From: Anopheles merus
Lineage: Eukaryota > Arthropoda > Insecta > Diptera > Culicidae
DNA length: 64,000 nucleotides
Direction of reading: 5' to 3'
Assembly: GCF_017562075.2 (NCBI RefSeq)
Contig: NC_054081.1
Location: forward strand, 16,214,542 to 16,278,541
The notes beneath the pieces were generated by a model. It ran no database searches and had not been told where the DNA came from. It saw nothing but the letters and a program-made list of their open reading frames with translations. Shown here piece after piece: positions 1 through 18,400 of the stretch (position 1 is its first letter; every line of letters begins with the position of its first letter). A program made the position numbers and the translations under genes.

Positions 1-1828
1 GTACGGCAAAAGGTGGCAGAATAGTTCGAGTGCATATAAGCGAGAGAAGGAGAATTAGAAAAAGAAAGAGAGAGCGATCAAAAGGAAACATAAGCAATTT
101 TGCTTGGAAAAAGTAAAATTTTTCAGTGCCACACAAATCCCTTGCCGATGGGCTGCCGTTGTTCGATTTGTAAAACTAATAAATCGTTTCCAAATTTAGA
201 AAAGGCAGCGTGATGGAAAGGGCGTGATGAAGAATAGGAGGCTTTTGTTGCTAATACATTTTAGTGGAGAGCAGTTTTAATTCTCATCTTAAAAACTCAA
301 GCGCAAAAACTTTACAGATGTTCGGCTGCACGTTTATAGCTTTAAGAAAATCTAAACGTATAAACAATCCTTTGCCTTCGCTCAAGTGTTGCTTGTCTTT
401 TTGCCGAACCGATGCCACTTCAGGGTCTTTCATTTTTTGTTTCTGCGGTTAATCCTTGCATAAACAATCGCCAAACGCACAAGGATGCCGCCGCGCTCGG
501 TGAAAGTGAATCCTTTGAAACCCTTCACGGGCGGCAACATGTTGCTTCAAGTAGCTTAAACCCGGTGGTCCACAGTGACACAACAGCAACAACAACAAAA
601 AAAAACCTCTATCCCACTAGCTTAATGAGACACCAAAGAAGCCGTCCTCGAATGGGACTTCCACCCTCCACCGATGCCGCTCTCTCGCTTGCGCTTCTCT
701 TCGCAAGCGCCCTCGCCGAGATTACGTGCGCAGCAAGGACTCACGGCAACGAGCCGACCGGAGTGGCAGATCACGTTCCACGTCACGTTCCACGAGCCAG
801 GGAAAACATCTGGCTCAACACAGAACCGGCTGGCGAGCTGACTCCCGGCGCAACAAGCGAAGAAAGCAAACGAAAACCGAGACCTACGCTAAGGTCGTGC
901 TTGTTCCAGTGCTGCGCGGCCGTAGTGCGCGTGAAATCGATCGTTTTTCCTCCTTTCAGTTCCTAGGCAATTGTGGTGGTGGTGGTGGTGGTGATGTATG
1001 GCTCTTGTGTTTTAGGACTTTTCCTGCCCGCCCCGGGCGAGCTCTGCACAGAAGTACAGGGGCAAAGTAAACAGCGGCAACATGTGTAAGATGCACACGT
1101 GCACAAACTAAATTGCGGTGCACCTAAACTAACAGGCGCATCTACCAGCGCGCTTCGCAGCGATTTTGCAGCGGCCATAGCGGCATCTTGCTGAATAAAA
1201 CCATGTAGTCAGACACTGGGGAGAGCATTGAGGTTTATGGTAAATGATAAACGAAAAACCCGGAATATCTTAGAAACTGCAACAACACAGTTACGTCAAA
1301 CAAATTTTCTTTGGTCCTTCGAGCCCGATTCTTCGCGCCGCATTTTAAATCACTTTACAAAGAGACCTTCACTTAGATGAAACTTTTTCCTTTTTATGCT
1401 CTTCGTGTGTAACACACGACACATCACAGCTGCCACCATAGAAACCCAGCGTAAGCCGACACTCATCTGCAGTGTGTCAGGTTGTCGCGCGAAATTGTGT
1501 GTGTGTGTGTGTGTGCGACAGCAAAAAGCAGATGTCTGTCGTGTGCCGAACACGCGCAAAACGAATCACGTAGCGGCCGATGTGTCGCCCAGATTGGCGA
1601 CGAACACCCACGATGTTTGCTTTTTATGTGCGTGACATTTATGTTGACGAATGATAATTGAAATAGTAGCACCGTACTACATTTGCTGGCTTTGGTGAAT
1701 TTTCTAGGCGGCTTGTTTGAAGCGTTTTGCCCTGAGTTGGTATGCAATCTGCATAGCATTGATTGAAGTTGAAATATTTCAAGCAGGTCGTGAAATGAAA
1801 CGCTTCACTGTATTGTTAAGGCTTGGTA
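1..1828. other. Gene-free flank
   Basis: I see no convincing coding exon here. The stretch holds short simple repeats, a GGT run near 972-993 and a TG run near 1497-1515. The open frames at 412-966 and 726-1070 show no recognisable domain and look like chance frames in GC-rich DNA. Confidence 0.6.
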
Positions 1829-3218
1829 GGGGAAGTCGGGGTTGGTTCGACACTGCGGGTAAGTTCGACACCTTGCCGTTTTTGTATTTATAGAACTTTT
1901 TGAAGACAAAAAACTTATACATATTATTTATGTCAACTGTTTCGAATATTTGTGTCACATTTCACTGATCAGAAACCTGTCAATTGTCAAAAAACAACAA
2001 AATAAACACATGGTGGTTCTGATTGACAGCCGATGTAAGTTTTTACTTCTGGGACTTAAGGAATTGTGGCGTTATTTCAACAAAATTATAGTTTCCGTGT
2101 TAATAGTATTGTTTTATAAATACTATTGATTAGTTCTGTATCACAGGGCGTAATTTTTATATTAAACTATATAATATAAAATGTCACTAAAACTTGTACG
2201 GCCAATGGGGGTAAATTCGACACCCCACTTGGTAGTAGTGTAATGCTTATTTTTAGCATGTTAACTTTTTTATATCGTAATTTGAAAGTGCCTGTATTTT
2301 ATACAGATGTCCCTTTCCAATGTACGACAAACGTAATAATCAAGCTGAACAAACACGCAATTAAAAATACCGTAGAAGCTTTAAAATTCAAGATGTCAAC
2401 AAACCCAGGAAGTTATAATTATGGAATTTAGCTATTATTCTCTCACAGAACGTTTGCCAAACTCGGACTCAAAACATGTACTTTGTATATGGTTGGCTTA
2501 TGAAAATTAATATTGTTATGGCTTTGACCATATTTTAGGCTGACTTTAAGCCGGGTAGGCTTAACTGAAGAAAAAAATAGTCGCTGGTTTGGAATCACAT
2601 TGGCCGATGTTCGACTTTTGGCTTTCGAGTTGGCAGAGAAAAATAAAATTGAACACTTTTAGACTTTATAAAAAAAGAAAACAGATTACTGGAAGATAGC
2701 TGCCAGGTTGATTTTTAAAGGGATCTTTACCAATCATTCCGTAAACCAGATGCTATCGCCGCAGCTTCTACTATATGGAGTCTGGTCCGATGCTATTTGT
2801 AATGAAATTTTTGTTCTTGTTTGTAACTTCATTTTTTTTTCGTATATTTCAATAATGTTTTGTGTTAATTTTCCATAAAATTGGTACAAAATACTTTGTT
2901 GAATTTCAATGAAAACTACAGGCCATCAGAGTTCGTTATTTTAAAAGCTAAAACCAATGTGTCGAAATCACCCCCAAGGTGTCGATTTTACCCCATCATG
3001 GTGTCGAACTTACCCGCACTGCAGTCGTGACGCAACAAAAAACACACTTTTTTTTTTTTCAAAATGTTATCAAAATCAATCCAGGAACCGTAGTTTCTCG
3101 TAAGATGGTACATAATACACCAATAAAGCTTTTTCGATGTCTACTAGTAAGTTTACATTGGTAAAAGAATTGCAATCAGAGGAAAACCTTAAGGTGTCGA
3201 AACTACCCCCAGTTCCCC
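1829..3218 (+). mobile_element. Degenerate pogo-type (Tc1/mariner superfamily) DNA transposon
   Basis: The ends are inverted repeats. The left end begins GGGGAAGTCGGGGTTGGTTC and the right end, read on the other strand, begins GGGGAACTGGGGGTAGTTTC. Both ends are bordered by TA, the expected Tc1/mariner target duplication. Short direct and inverted copies of a GGGGTAA..TCGACACC motif recur inside near 1847, 2207, 2960-3015 and 3192. On the plus strand at 2588-2656 a short frame reads FGITLADVRLLAFELAEKN, which resembles the region joining the HTH and CENP-B-like domains in pogo transposases. It then hits a stop, and the following sequence continues out of frame. The element is dead. Family assignment rests on the short peptide, the TA and the ends. 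Confidence 0.6.
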
Positions 3219-4240
3219 TAAACACATTTTACAAATAAAAACATTAACAAACAGATAATTAATTTTTCGTGATAATCAAATTGGTCAACAATTTTTTGTG
3301 CAGCTGTCTAGTGTATAGTCATATTTTCGAACTTCGTTTTTGTTCATGAATATTGATGAAAATAATATTTTACTAATAATTAATCGACTGGTTTAATGCC
3401 TATTATTTTTAGGTTCAGAAGTGATAATAATTTTCAATAAAAGCTGTTACATCCTTTCCAGTTGTGTCCAATACAGTGCAAAACATGCAAACATTTTTAT
3501 TGCATATTGGTACTGCCCCGCCCACACCTGTTTTGCAGCAATTACGAATTTACTTTCTCTGCATTCATTTTGTTTTGTTTATAAATAATTTAGTAGTCCA
3601 GCTAGGCGCAAAACTGCACCCGAAATAATTTAAACTAAAAAATATTCTCCAATTTTCTCCGGATATCTTTAAATCATTTAGACAGACGCATCACGATGTG
3701 CGTCGATATAGAAATTTTTCTATTTTGACGCTGCGTCGTGTGGCTTTAACGCATGTTACTGGTAAATCCCAAACATTTTGCCAAAATCGCAACGCATTGC
3801 GTCGTAACAAGTACCGCTCTCTTACAGGGGTGGCAGACAATCAATTTTGAATTTTGTTAAGATGAGTATATAGCCGAATTAATGAAGCATATCAAAACTA
3901 ACGTTATAATTTAATAAAAAACTAATTTAATTACCCCAGATCGTCTGTTCCAACGTCTTTTCCAGTCGCTAAACAAAGGCTATCTTATTTTAACGTTACA
4001 TTCGAGAAGCGTTACACGGCTTATATTATTCCCAAGCAACATTTGGTTGTACTTTGGTCATCAACGCGGACATCTATCGTTATAGATTATTTAATTAAAA
4101 ATAATATTTTTCTTCACTAAAAATATAAGCTTATTGTCTTACGAAAAATCGATATCACCGAGACTTAAGTATAGTATTGCACTGTGGTTTACGAGAAATA
4201 GTCATATAAACCTATCCAAAAATTTTATATTATAATATAT
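3219..4240. other. AT-rich intergenic DNA
   Basis: No gene or clear repeat is supported. One near-palindromic segment with GACGCA and TGCGTC arms occurs near 3683-3702. Confidence 0.5.
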
Positions 4241-5425
4241 ACTTACTTACTTATCCGGCGCTACTACCGCTTTGCGGTCTCGGCCTGCCTCAGAAGTGTC
4301 CGAAACCGCTCACGGTCTGGCGCCTTCGTCTTCCAGTCCGTTATCCCGGCCTTAATGGCGGACGCCTCCACGCCAACTTGCCACCTCAATTTGGGCCTAC
4401 CACGCCTCCTCTGTCCTTGTGGACGGCCTAAAAAGACTTTACGGGCTGGGTCGTCCGTTTCCATGCGTACAACATGGCCAGCCCACCGAAGCCTGGCGAG
4501 CTTGATACGCTGTACGACAGTGAGGTCGCCGTACATCTCGTATAGCTCGTCATTATAGCGGCTCCTCCATTGTCCTTCCACACATACGGGGCCAATTATC
4601 CTTCTGAGCATCTTCCTCTCGAACGCGGCTAAGAGGGTTTCGTCAGATTTGGACAGTGCCCATGTCTCAGAGACATATGTGAGTACTGGTACTATATAGG
4701 TACTATATAGTCCCAGCTTCGTCCGTCGCGACAGGTTCTTTGAGGTGAACTGCTTTTTCAGGCTGTAGAATGACCGGTTGGCCGCCAGCATCCTTGCGCG
4801 CAACTCAGCTTCCATACTGTTGTCGTTGCTGACCTTTGACCCCAGATAGGTGAATTCTGGGACGACTTCAAAAGTGCGTTCACCTATCTGTACATCACGC
4901 CTACGTAGATTCGGATTATTTATTGGCAGGTCCGCTGATGTTGCCACCATCAGTTTGGTCTTTGCCTCGTTTATCTGCAATCCGAGGCTCTTTGCCGCCT
5001 GCTCAATCCCTTGGTAGGCTTCTGCTACATAGGAGAGCCGCAGACCAATGATGTCTATATCATCAGCGTACGCCAGGATCTGGGTTGACTTATAGAAGAT
5101 GGTAGTCTCCACCCTCGAGTCGCGGATGGCCCTCTCTAGCGCCAAGTTGAATAGGAGATAGGCAAGCCCGTCCCCCTGGCGCAGATCCTTGGTGGTAGCA
5201 AAAGGTCCTGAGAGTTTTCCATCCACCCTCACCTGGCATGTGACGTTGGTCATAGTCATTCTAACTAGCCTTATCAGTTTGGCCGGAATTCCAAATGAGC
5301 TCATAGCGTCGTACAGTTTTACCCTGGCTATGCTATCGTATGCGGCTTTGAAGTCTATGAAGAGATGGTATATGTCGTTTCTGTATTCAGCCATCTTCTC
5401 CAAGATCTGCCGATCTGCAAAGATC
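4241..5425 (-). mobile_element. 5'-truncated RTE-like non-LTR retrotransposon, copy 1
   Basis: The minus strand carries an uninterrupted 379-codon frame (4264-5403) covering the later reverse-transcriptase domain and C-terminal region. Visible RT blocks are FIDFKAAYDS, an LRQGD motif, the catalytic box AYADDID, and a downstream LRWAGHV.RM segment followed by an arginine-rich GRP..RW tail. The upstream endonuclease and the first RT blocks are missing, so the copy is truncated near 5425. The 3' end lies at the low-coordinate side and finishes in short TAAG-type repeats, as in RTE-like elements. A second copy of the same 3' end lies at 37195-37665. The open frame suggests a fairly young insertion. 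RTE-like is an assignment by motif style, not by search. Confidence 0.85.
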
Positions 5426-7990
5426 GGTTCAACTCGTAATCGTTTTTATTGTATTGGTTTTCAAAGTTGTCAGAATAAATATGTCAGGGTTACAGGGACT
5501 CCAAACTTAACAAATATCAAATATCAAAATCGAAGGGGCCTCAGGCGAACACCTAGTCCGCCCACCGTTAGATCCGCCACTGTCATAATCTCTGGACAAA
5601 ATTATTTACGCCATCAGGCAGTTTGAGAGTAATGAGTTTGCTAGATGATATTTTTAGTTTATTGTAAACAGACTTAGAGCGTGTTGGCATCATTGATCAA
5701 TGATTCAATCTAATCTTAATATTTTACATTCTATATTGCTGAGATATATCGAGTATACTACCATCTGAGCGAAAGATGCAAACGTTCTTAGCGAAGGATA
5801 ATATCGTTGTTTTACCATCTTTGGCGTTGGAATGTCTTGGATACATCAATATCTCACCATCCTCTCAATAGACATCAAATTTGAACCATCTTCACGTGCA
5901 ATTGAAATGTTAATTATTAATATTAGATTTAATTTTTGAGTTGAATAAGGTCCATAGGCCTAAAGTCTCAATAAAAATAAATAAATATGTAAAACATATC
6001 TTTGACGGAGTGTTCGAGCACGGAACAAGGACGAACACCAAGCTCCCTGATTTGTTCGGCGCACCAGTTATCCCGATTGTAGTAAAGGCAAGCAAGATAC
6101 GATAGAAGACCGGATGGCTCAATTTCTCATCCAGATGATCCGCTGAGATGCAGAAACTGATTAACAGATCCAAAAATCGTCGTGAAAAGCATTTACCTAA
6201 TATTAGAAACTGGCTCTCTAGCCCAAACAAATCTTGTTCTTGTTCAGCCCAAACAAATAAGCAAAGTGAATTTTCTTAACCCCTATTTCCGAAAATTTTC
6301 TCTGTTTCATACGTTTTTAATATGCAAAAAACATTGCCATATCATCTGACGGTATGTTTGAATCTTTTTACAGCTTCCAACACCTATGCATAATCGTTCA
6401 GTATCAGTAAGTAATGAGACGAACATTTTATTTCCACTTTCTTACTGTCCACCCAAAACACGCTCTGTTTACTCGCTTTATCGCAAAAAAGGCCGTAAAA
6501 TAAATACATAAAAACCAGTTCCAACTCGCATTTAATGAAGCGTGTAACATTATTTATTATCGATTTATGCACCAATTTACCCAAATAGATCAATTACGTT
6601 TGGTTTCTCTCACACGTACCCACACACCCCCACTCCCACACGGTGCAAAGTATTGAAGCACGGAGAGGGCCGGGGAAGGGGCTGGTTACAAATTTAAACT
6701 GCAAAACCGCCAACAACACCGATAAAACGATTTTACTTCATTCCGTGCAAGCTGCAGCCTTGCCCCGGGCAACTAAAGATTTCCTCCTTCGCAGCGTCGC
6801 CGCTCGGAGTACGATATAACGATTCGATTCCGTCGCCGAACAGCAATCCAGTTCATTAATGTCTCTTCGCCTGGTCAAAAGCAATTCTAGTACTGCCAGC
6901 TATTAGCACCTTACCCGAATAATCCACCCTCGCCATCAAACCAGCACCACGCCGCGGGGAGGCTTCAACAGCCAGCCAAGTAGCGAACCGTTTCACGATC
7001 AAACGATCATACGCATTGGCCAGCTTGGGTGATTTCTCTCCGGCTGGCCCGCTAGCAATGGTTTTGCTGCTTTAAATGTACGATAACCGCCATCATTTGC
7101 ACACCTGCCCGGCTGACGATTGAATAAGCGAAACAAACAGCGCCCGGGACAGGGCAAACGTACACAGCCGGGTACGGTGCACATTTTGTACGTAAATGAG
7201 CGGCTGTCATATTCGGTTGAAGATTAATGAGTCCATCGAATGCCAAGAAACAGAAGGGGACAAACTAATACCCCCCAACCCCCAACCATTCAGCAGTTTC
7301 CAAACCGTGCATGCCCCTTCCCGTCGACTACAGCCCGTTCATGCGTACGTTTTTATGTGTGTGTTTTTATGTGCTTATTTTATCGCCCTCTGGTCTGGGG
7401 CAGGCTACATCTACAAAGGACCCGACATGGACGTACCGACAGCCCGGCCTGCGGGGGGATGGGTAAAGCTGTCCGGTTCCGGTTTGGCATTGCTCCAGTT
7501 CACCAGCGGGGCAGCTAGGTTCAGCAAATACGGCTTGGAATAGGTCATAAACATAATTCGCTCGGTGTATTGCGAAAGCGACAGCCGTACCACACGCAAT
7601 CCGAGCCGAGCTGTGGCGAGATAGCCAAAGATCTTAGACTAGCGATATCTAACCTCATACACACATTGCGATCCGGAAGCGTGGGGCTCTGATGGTGCTT
7701 TGATGTCGGTTTTGGAAAGGAGGACTCTGAAAATCAGCCTCGATTTGTCGCAACCTTTTAATCAACCTCCGCCTGAACACCCGAACGGGCTGAAAGTCGT
7801 TAGGATTTGGAAAGACCTCCAGAACGTAGCGTGACAATCATGCCATAGCAGCAGCCAAAACTCGCAACAACGCAAGACCTTGGCGATCTGTACAGTTGAC
7901 GAGGCACGAAAGATTCTCGTAACCGCAACAACAACAACAACAACCCGCAAGCGCTTGCAGCTTTTAGGTGCCCTGTCAGGCGCACCATAC
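5426..7990. other. Intergenic DNA with an isolated hAT-type end
   Basis: No gene is supported. Near 5553-5584 the sequence read on the minus strand begins CAGTGGCGGATCTAACGG, the style of a hAT terminal repeat, but I cannot find its partner. The rest is mixed-composition DNA with short unconvincing frames, including one at 5910-6230 (minus). Confidence 0.45.
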
Positions 7991-8656
7991 TAGTGATGTG
8001 CTCTTTGGAGCGCACCAACGACTCCGATGCAACTCCGGCTATTGTCCGGGGTCGCCCGGAGTCGTCCGGAGTCATCCGGCTATTGTCCGGAGTCGTCCGA
8101 AATCGCCCAGAGTCGTCCAGAGTCGCCCGAAGTCGCCCGAAGTTGTTTGTAGTCCGAGCCGTGCGGAGTCGGCCGGTGTCGACCGGAGTCGTAGTCATTT
8201 GGAGTCGTCTAGAGTCGATCGGAGTCAACCAGAAACGGAGTTAATCGGAATCAACAGCAGCTATCCGGTGCAATGTGATTGTGATCAGGCATGTCATTTC
8301 ATTGTGTTTTATTCTTTCACTTTGCGCGTGCCCTTCATATACAGGCCGTTATATCGAATGCCGACTCCGGACGACTCCGATTCCAACGGATTCCGAACTG
8401 AACTCCGACTCCAACGACTCCGAACGATTCAGAACGACTCCGGACGACTCCAGGTGACAATGACTCCAGACGACTCCGGACAAATCCGGGCGACTCCGGG
8501 TGACTACGGACAACTTCGGGCGACTTTGAGAAATTCCGTACGATTCCGAACGACTCCAAAAAAATCTGGGCGGACCTACCTACCGGAGTCGGTTCTAACA
8601 TTATCGGATTCGGATCGGAATCGACTCCGCATTTTTGCCAACTTTACCCATCACTA
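7991..8656. mobile_element. hAT-like MITE carrying a GAGTCG minisatellite
   Basis: The element starts TAGTGATG and ends CATCACTA. It is flanked by a perfect 8-bp duplication, caccatac, at 7983-7990 and 8657-8664, which fits hAT transposition. Inside, roughly 8040-8240 is built from short GGAGTCGTCC/GAGTCGCCCG units. Roughly 8360-8560 is built from the same unit in the opposite orientation (CGACTCCGGA), so the two halves could fold back on each other. It has no coding capacity beyond repeat-derived frames. Confidence 0.8.
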
Positions 8657-9397
8657 CACCATACCAGGCGCCGTATCCGAAACGGCAAAGCCAGAGAAAG
8701 CAGACTGTTGCGCCTAATCTACCAATCGGTCTGGCCAGACAGTTGTGCGCCCGGGCACTACCTTACAAGGGATTTTCCTGCACTTAATGACGCACCAGCG
8801 TCAGCGCAGGGAGGGGGATTAATGATGGTGGATACATTGCTTAGGTGAGTTCTTCCTGTGTGTTGATGTTTGCAAGGGAAGCGGAAACAGTCTAAACGAT
8901 CGCATTTAATTTTGTTACCATTTTATTACAGCTCTTCCGAAGTACGTAACAAAACTTACATTCACTCTTTCGCTCGCTTCCTCTCAATCGTGTGTCACTC
9001 TTGATAATTTATTTCCTGTCACCTTCTGAAGCTGTGTCTCATCTCGACAAAAGGCATCGGTACCTTAGTGTAATCGTTTTGACGGGTGTCGTTTGTTTTT
9101 TTTTTCAGTTTTCTACTCCCTCCAACCCGAAGCGCAACTCAGACTCGTGTTGCGCCATTTCCTTAAGCTAATACGCATTTGCTATGTATGTGTTATCGCT
9201 CACAATACACAACAAAAGCGACAAGAGGTTCTGTGTACTGTGCCGTGTCGATCTGTGCTGGTGGCTCCGATTTGGGCGTGTTTTTGGGCACACGGTGCAC
9301 GGTGTTTGTGTGTGTATGTGTTATTGAACGACCAATAAAACAGATCTAACAGAGGTCTGTGGGTGCGCGTCGGTGTGGCTTAGTGTGTGCCTCTCCT
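8657..9397. other. 3' flank of yellow
   Basis: This stretch is downstream of the yellow stop codon. A minus-strand AATAAA is present at 9008-9013, about 385 nt after the stop. It could be the polyadenylation signal, but nothing else confirms it. The remainder shows no feature. Confidence 0.4.
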
Positions 9398-14994
<5,597 letters not shown>

Positions 14995-15147
14995 CGTGTC
15001 CTTTTTGTTCAAACGTTTATGTTTCTGATTGTGTGTCTGTTCGCTTCTGCCACTAAGGAACTTCTGTGCCCAACTTGGTCCCAAAAACTTGGCTTCGGGG
15101 AGGCTTCTCCGGATCTCACACACTGCTCGGCGCGCCACTTCACAACA

Positions 15148-15183
15148 ACTGATGGTTGGTCGAGCTCCGGCACTGGGGTTATA
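15148..15183 (-). promoter_or_regulatory. Core promoter of yellow (TATA box and initiator)
   Basis: On the minus strand a TATAA lies at 15183-15179 and an arthropod initiator TCAGT at 15152-15148. If transcription starts at the A at 15150, the TATA box begins at -33, the expected distance. The implied 5' leader to the start codon at 14994 is about 155 nt. This is inferred from motifs and spacing only. Confidence 0.65.
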
Positions 15184-15387
15184 TCAACAACGTCCGGCGC
15201 GAAACGCTGCGCCAGCGACGAACCTCCCACCAAACGCCCCGTGAGGTCTCGCAGGCCTCCGGTCATCCAACCGAGCACGAACAAACGAGCGAGAGCGTAA
15301 AACGTGCGTGTGCATCGATCGAGCCACGAGCGAGACGGACGAGCACGAGAACGTACCTAAGAGAACAAGAGCATCAGTCCGAGAAAG

Positions 15388-15389
<2 letters not shown>

Positions 15390-15424
<35 letters not shown>

Positions 15425-15428
15425 GAGA
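15390..15428. repeat. (AG)n tract upstream of yellow
   Basis: Nearly forty bases of GA repeat lie about 240 bp upstream of the proposed yellow start site. GA repeats bind GAGA-type factors in flies, so a promoter-proximal role is possible but not shown. Confidence 0.9.
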
Positions 15429-18400
15429 ACAAAAAGAGAGAAATCATTGCTTTTTGGGTCCTGGATGCTACTAAACGCAAGGTGCGCCTTATGATCCGTA
15501 TCCAGGTAATGGCCCTCCGGTCAGCTGCAAAGGGCAGTGTATGTGGGTGAGACGCGGTAGGTCAATAAAATTCAGCAACTTCACATGAAGATTAAGACAC
15601 CCTGAGGACAGAAAAAGAGGAAATCGGGTAGTAACAGAGGTTGTGGGTGAGCTGAAAGGCGAGACAAACAATTTAGCGTCTTAATGAAGCTCAATTTTCG
15701 GGTGTAATCAACTTATTTCGATGTGTGAAGCTATTAAACCCGTACTGACCAGTGGTGAGCAAACGGGTTTGGGCAAATCTGAAGGTAAATTATGCTTAAA
15801 AGCATTTTAAAAGTCTGCTTAAGAGCCATTCATCACAGTTTAATGTACCATATATCATTAAAATTAGCTTGTACTGGCATCATGTTGCTAAAAAGTCTCC
15901 AGAATGTTGAAAAAATATTGAATATCAACCCTTGATATATTGGGAGTTTCAGATGACAACTTGGTAAACTTACTCCCAAGATGTCTAAAGGTTGATATCT
16001 CACTAACAATCTAGTGCAGCCGGGAAAGTTAAATGGAGCTGAGCTCTACTCTCGGGATATTTCACTTCCAAGGTATCCCAAATTTTAACTAAGATCTTTT
16101 TGTTGTGGATAAATATCAAATAACTTCAGTATCAACAAAGGAACTTTTCAGCTACCAAATATCCTGGAAACTATAGTTAGTGAATATATCTTCATGAAAA
16201 AAGTGCAATCAAATTTGCAGCAACTTTCCAGCAGCAATGAGGTCTCAAAGAAGTAGCTACCCTTGCCGGCCCCTGATGCATATTAGCTGAAAATGAACTA
16301 AACCTCGACAAAAACAGCCGTACCTTGGGCGTTCAATTCGAAGGTGTGTAAGGTCTCGTGTGCAATAATCCAACAATTTAAACCGAATCCAGCCAGCATT
16401 AGATACGGTCGTCGCCATCCCTGCCAGTTACTGTCAGCTCACCTGTCATTCTAATGGGTTAATTATGTTGCCCCCCGGCTCGCATATCGATTACCCGCGA
16501 GCGTCCAGCAACAGACATCAGTGTGTACATTAGGGACCGGTTTTCATGTTTACCCCGCGCTTTTTTCTCTTTTCTTTTTTTTTGTTTTTGTACCTCCATA
16601 ACCAAACCCGACCGCCACTCATCCCAAAACCGCAGTGCACATCTTCGTAGGTAAAAGAGAAATTCCCAAAACCACACCCGGGACGGAGTTTCGCACGGGA
16701 AATACCTGCGCGATGAGTTTGGGAATTCCGCCGCGCGCTGGTTTTTCTGAGCCCACCTTGACCTCTCGCATGCAAGGAAATCCGTCCGCCGGTCAGGTCT
16801 GCCAGAACGGCTGCCCCGGTGTGCATTCTAGCGCGTCATGTACATTGCCGCCGTCTAGTCTTGCGGGGTATGCGTTTGGGGCATTGTTGAAATGCTTCGA
16901 CCGAAGGGCAGCGTGCCGTTTTCTCCGCTGCAAGCACTGCTGCTGCAGCTACCATCGATTTTCCGCCCGACCGGCGATTGAGTCTAGACGGCGCGGGAAA
17001 GAGGCTGCGCCAACATCCTTAACATTTCGACGCTGTGTTCGGTGGCGGTGGAATATGCCTGGGAAGGGGAATGGTGTGGTTGGGCGAGTAAAAATAAACC
17101 CCTGCACGATTGTGCGCGTGATGCGAGCGGGGGGGATTGGGGGGGGGGATCGAAAATAATCAGCAATAATCCTAATAACAAGTTCGATCGCACGCACGCA
17201 CTCACGAACTCAGCGATGCGGTGATCACGCGCAAACTCAGGGACCAAGCGCTGTGCGAAGGATCGAGGCGGTGACGCCATCCGTTTGGCGTTCCTTTCCC
17301 AATGCCCTCGATTGCTTATCGAGATTCTGACAGGCACAGAAACAGCCGCAGTCTCCTTTCTTTCTCAAACACGATTGAAATGCCTCCGCGTGAGTGTGTG
17401 AGTGCTGTATTATTAATGCATACAATTTGTGCAGAAAATTGGCTTCACTTCTGGAAAGGTGTGCAAATGAGATCATTGCCGCGATACGCTGGGGAGTGTA
17501 ACGCACACCTTCGCCAATAGAGCATTTATAATAAACGAGGGGGAGGTGGACAGTATTATCTTCAGCTGGACGCAGTCTCAAGAAAGGAAAAAAAAACACA
17601 CACCCGTTAATTTCGCGAAACGCCCCGTCCCACCTCCGACAGCCTTCGATTCCGAAAGATTCGATTGCCTTTCCTCTCTTGCCTATGGCGAGATCTCGCC
17701 AGCGCGAAGGTGAATGTCACGAAATTTTATGTTTCCAATTTGTATGTGCCCCTCCCCTCGTCAACCACGCACAAGTTCCTAGGCAGACCGGCGAAGGGCT
17801 CTAGGGTGCTGGGCCTAAGGTCGGTTGCGACGTCCATATGTTTCGCCATCCGCACACACATATCCATAAATTGGTTAAGCCGGTTGACGAAAACACGATC
17901 ATATCACACGCATTATTCGTGAGCTGTTGCTGAACACAAGGTAAGTCTTTAGGTCGTTAATGGTCTCCCGCTGGTTGCAAGGCACTTCGTCACACACCGT
18001 TATATGGTGCCTAACCGGAAGACCCGGGCCCGAGAACACTCGTTCTCGTTTGAGGACGGGTGAGAACTTCGTTGTACCTTCGACGCCGCGGTGAACCAAT
18101 TCGAGGGGCCTACCTGGCGCAATTAGCGTGCGTCTCGGAGGTAAGCATTTCTATGATGAGGTGTCGCTGTGTTTCACGTTGCGCGACGACAATTAGCTGT
18201 CGCTAGGCAATCGCATTGTCGTTTGGGGTAATTTGAAACCATTTCCACCAAACCCACCAAGCATCTCCTAACCCCCATCGCGTTTTCATTTGAGATGGAA
18301 GGCTTTGTAACTGCGTAAGTGGTTGCGGTGCCATGACCAGGATTTGGAGGTTTAAGAGCACACGTTGGTTTGCCTGTTGCGCGAAGTACGCAAACAAAAC

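Noticed and set aside
7968..8717. 249-codon and related frames with Arg/Ser/Pro-rich repeats
   Set aside because: They arise from the GAGTCG minisatellite inside the MITE at 7991-8656.
16635..17159. 174-codon open frame in GC-rich DNA
   Set aside because: No domain, and overlapping frames of similar length exist on the other strand, as expected by chance in GC-rich sequence.
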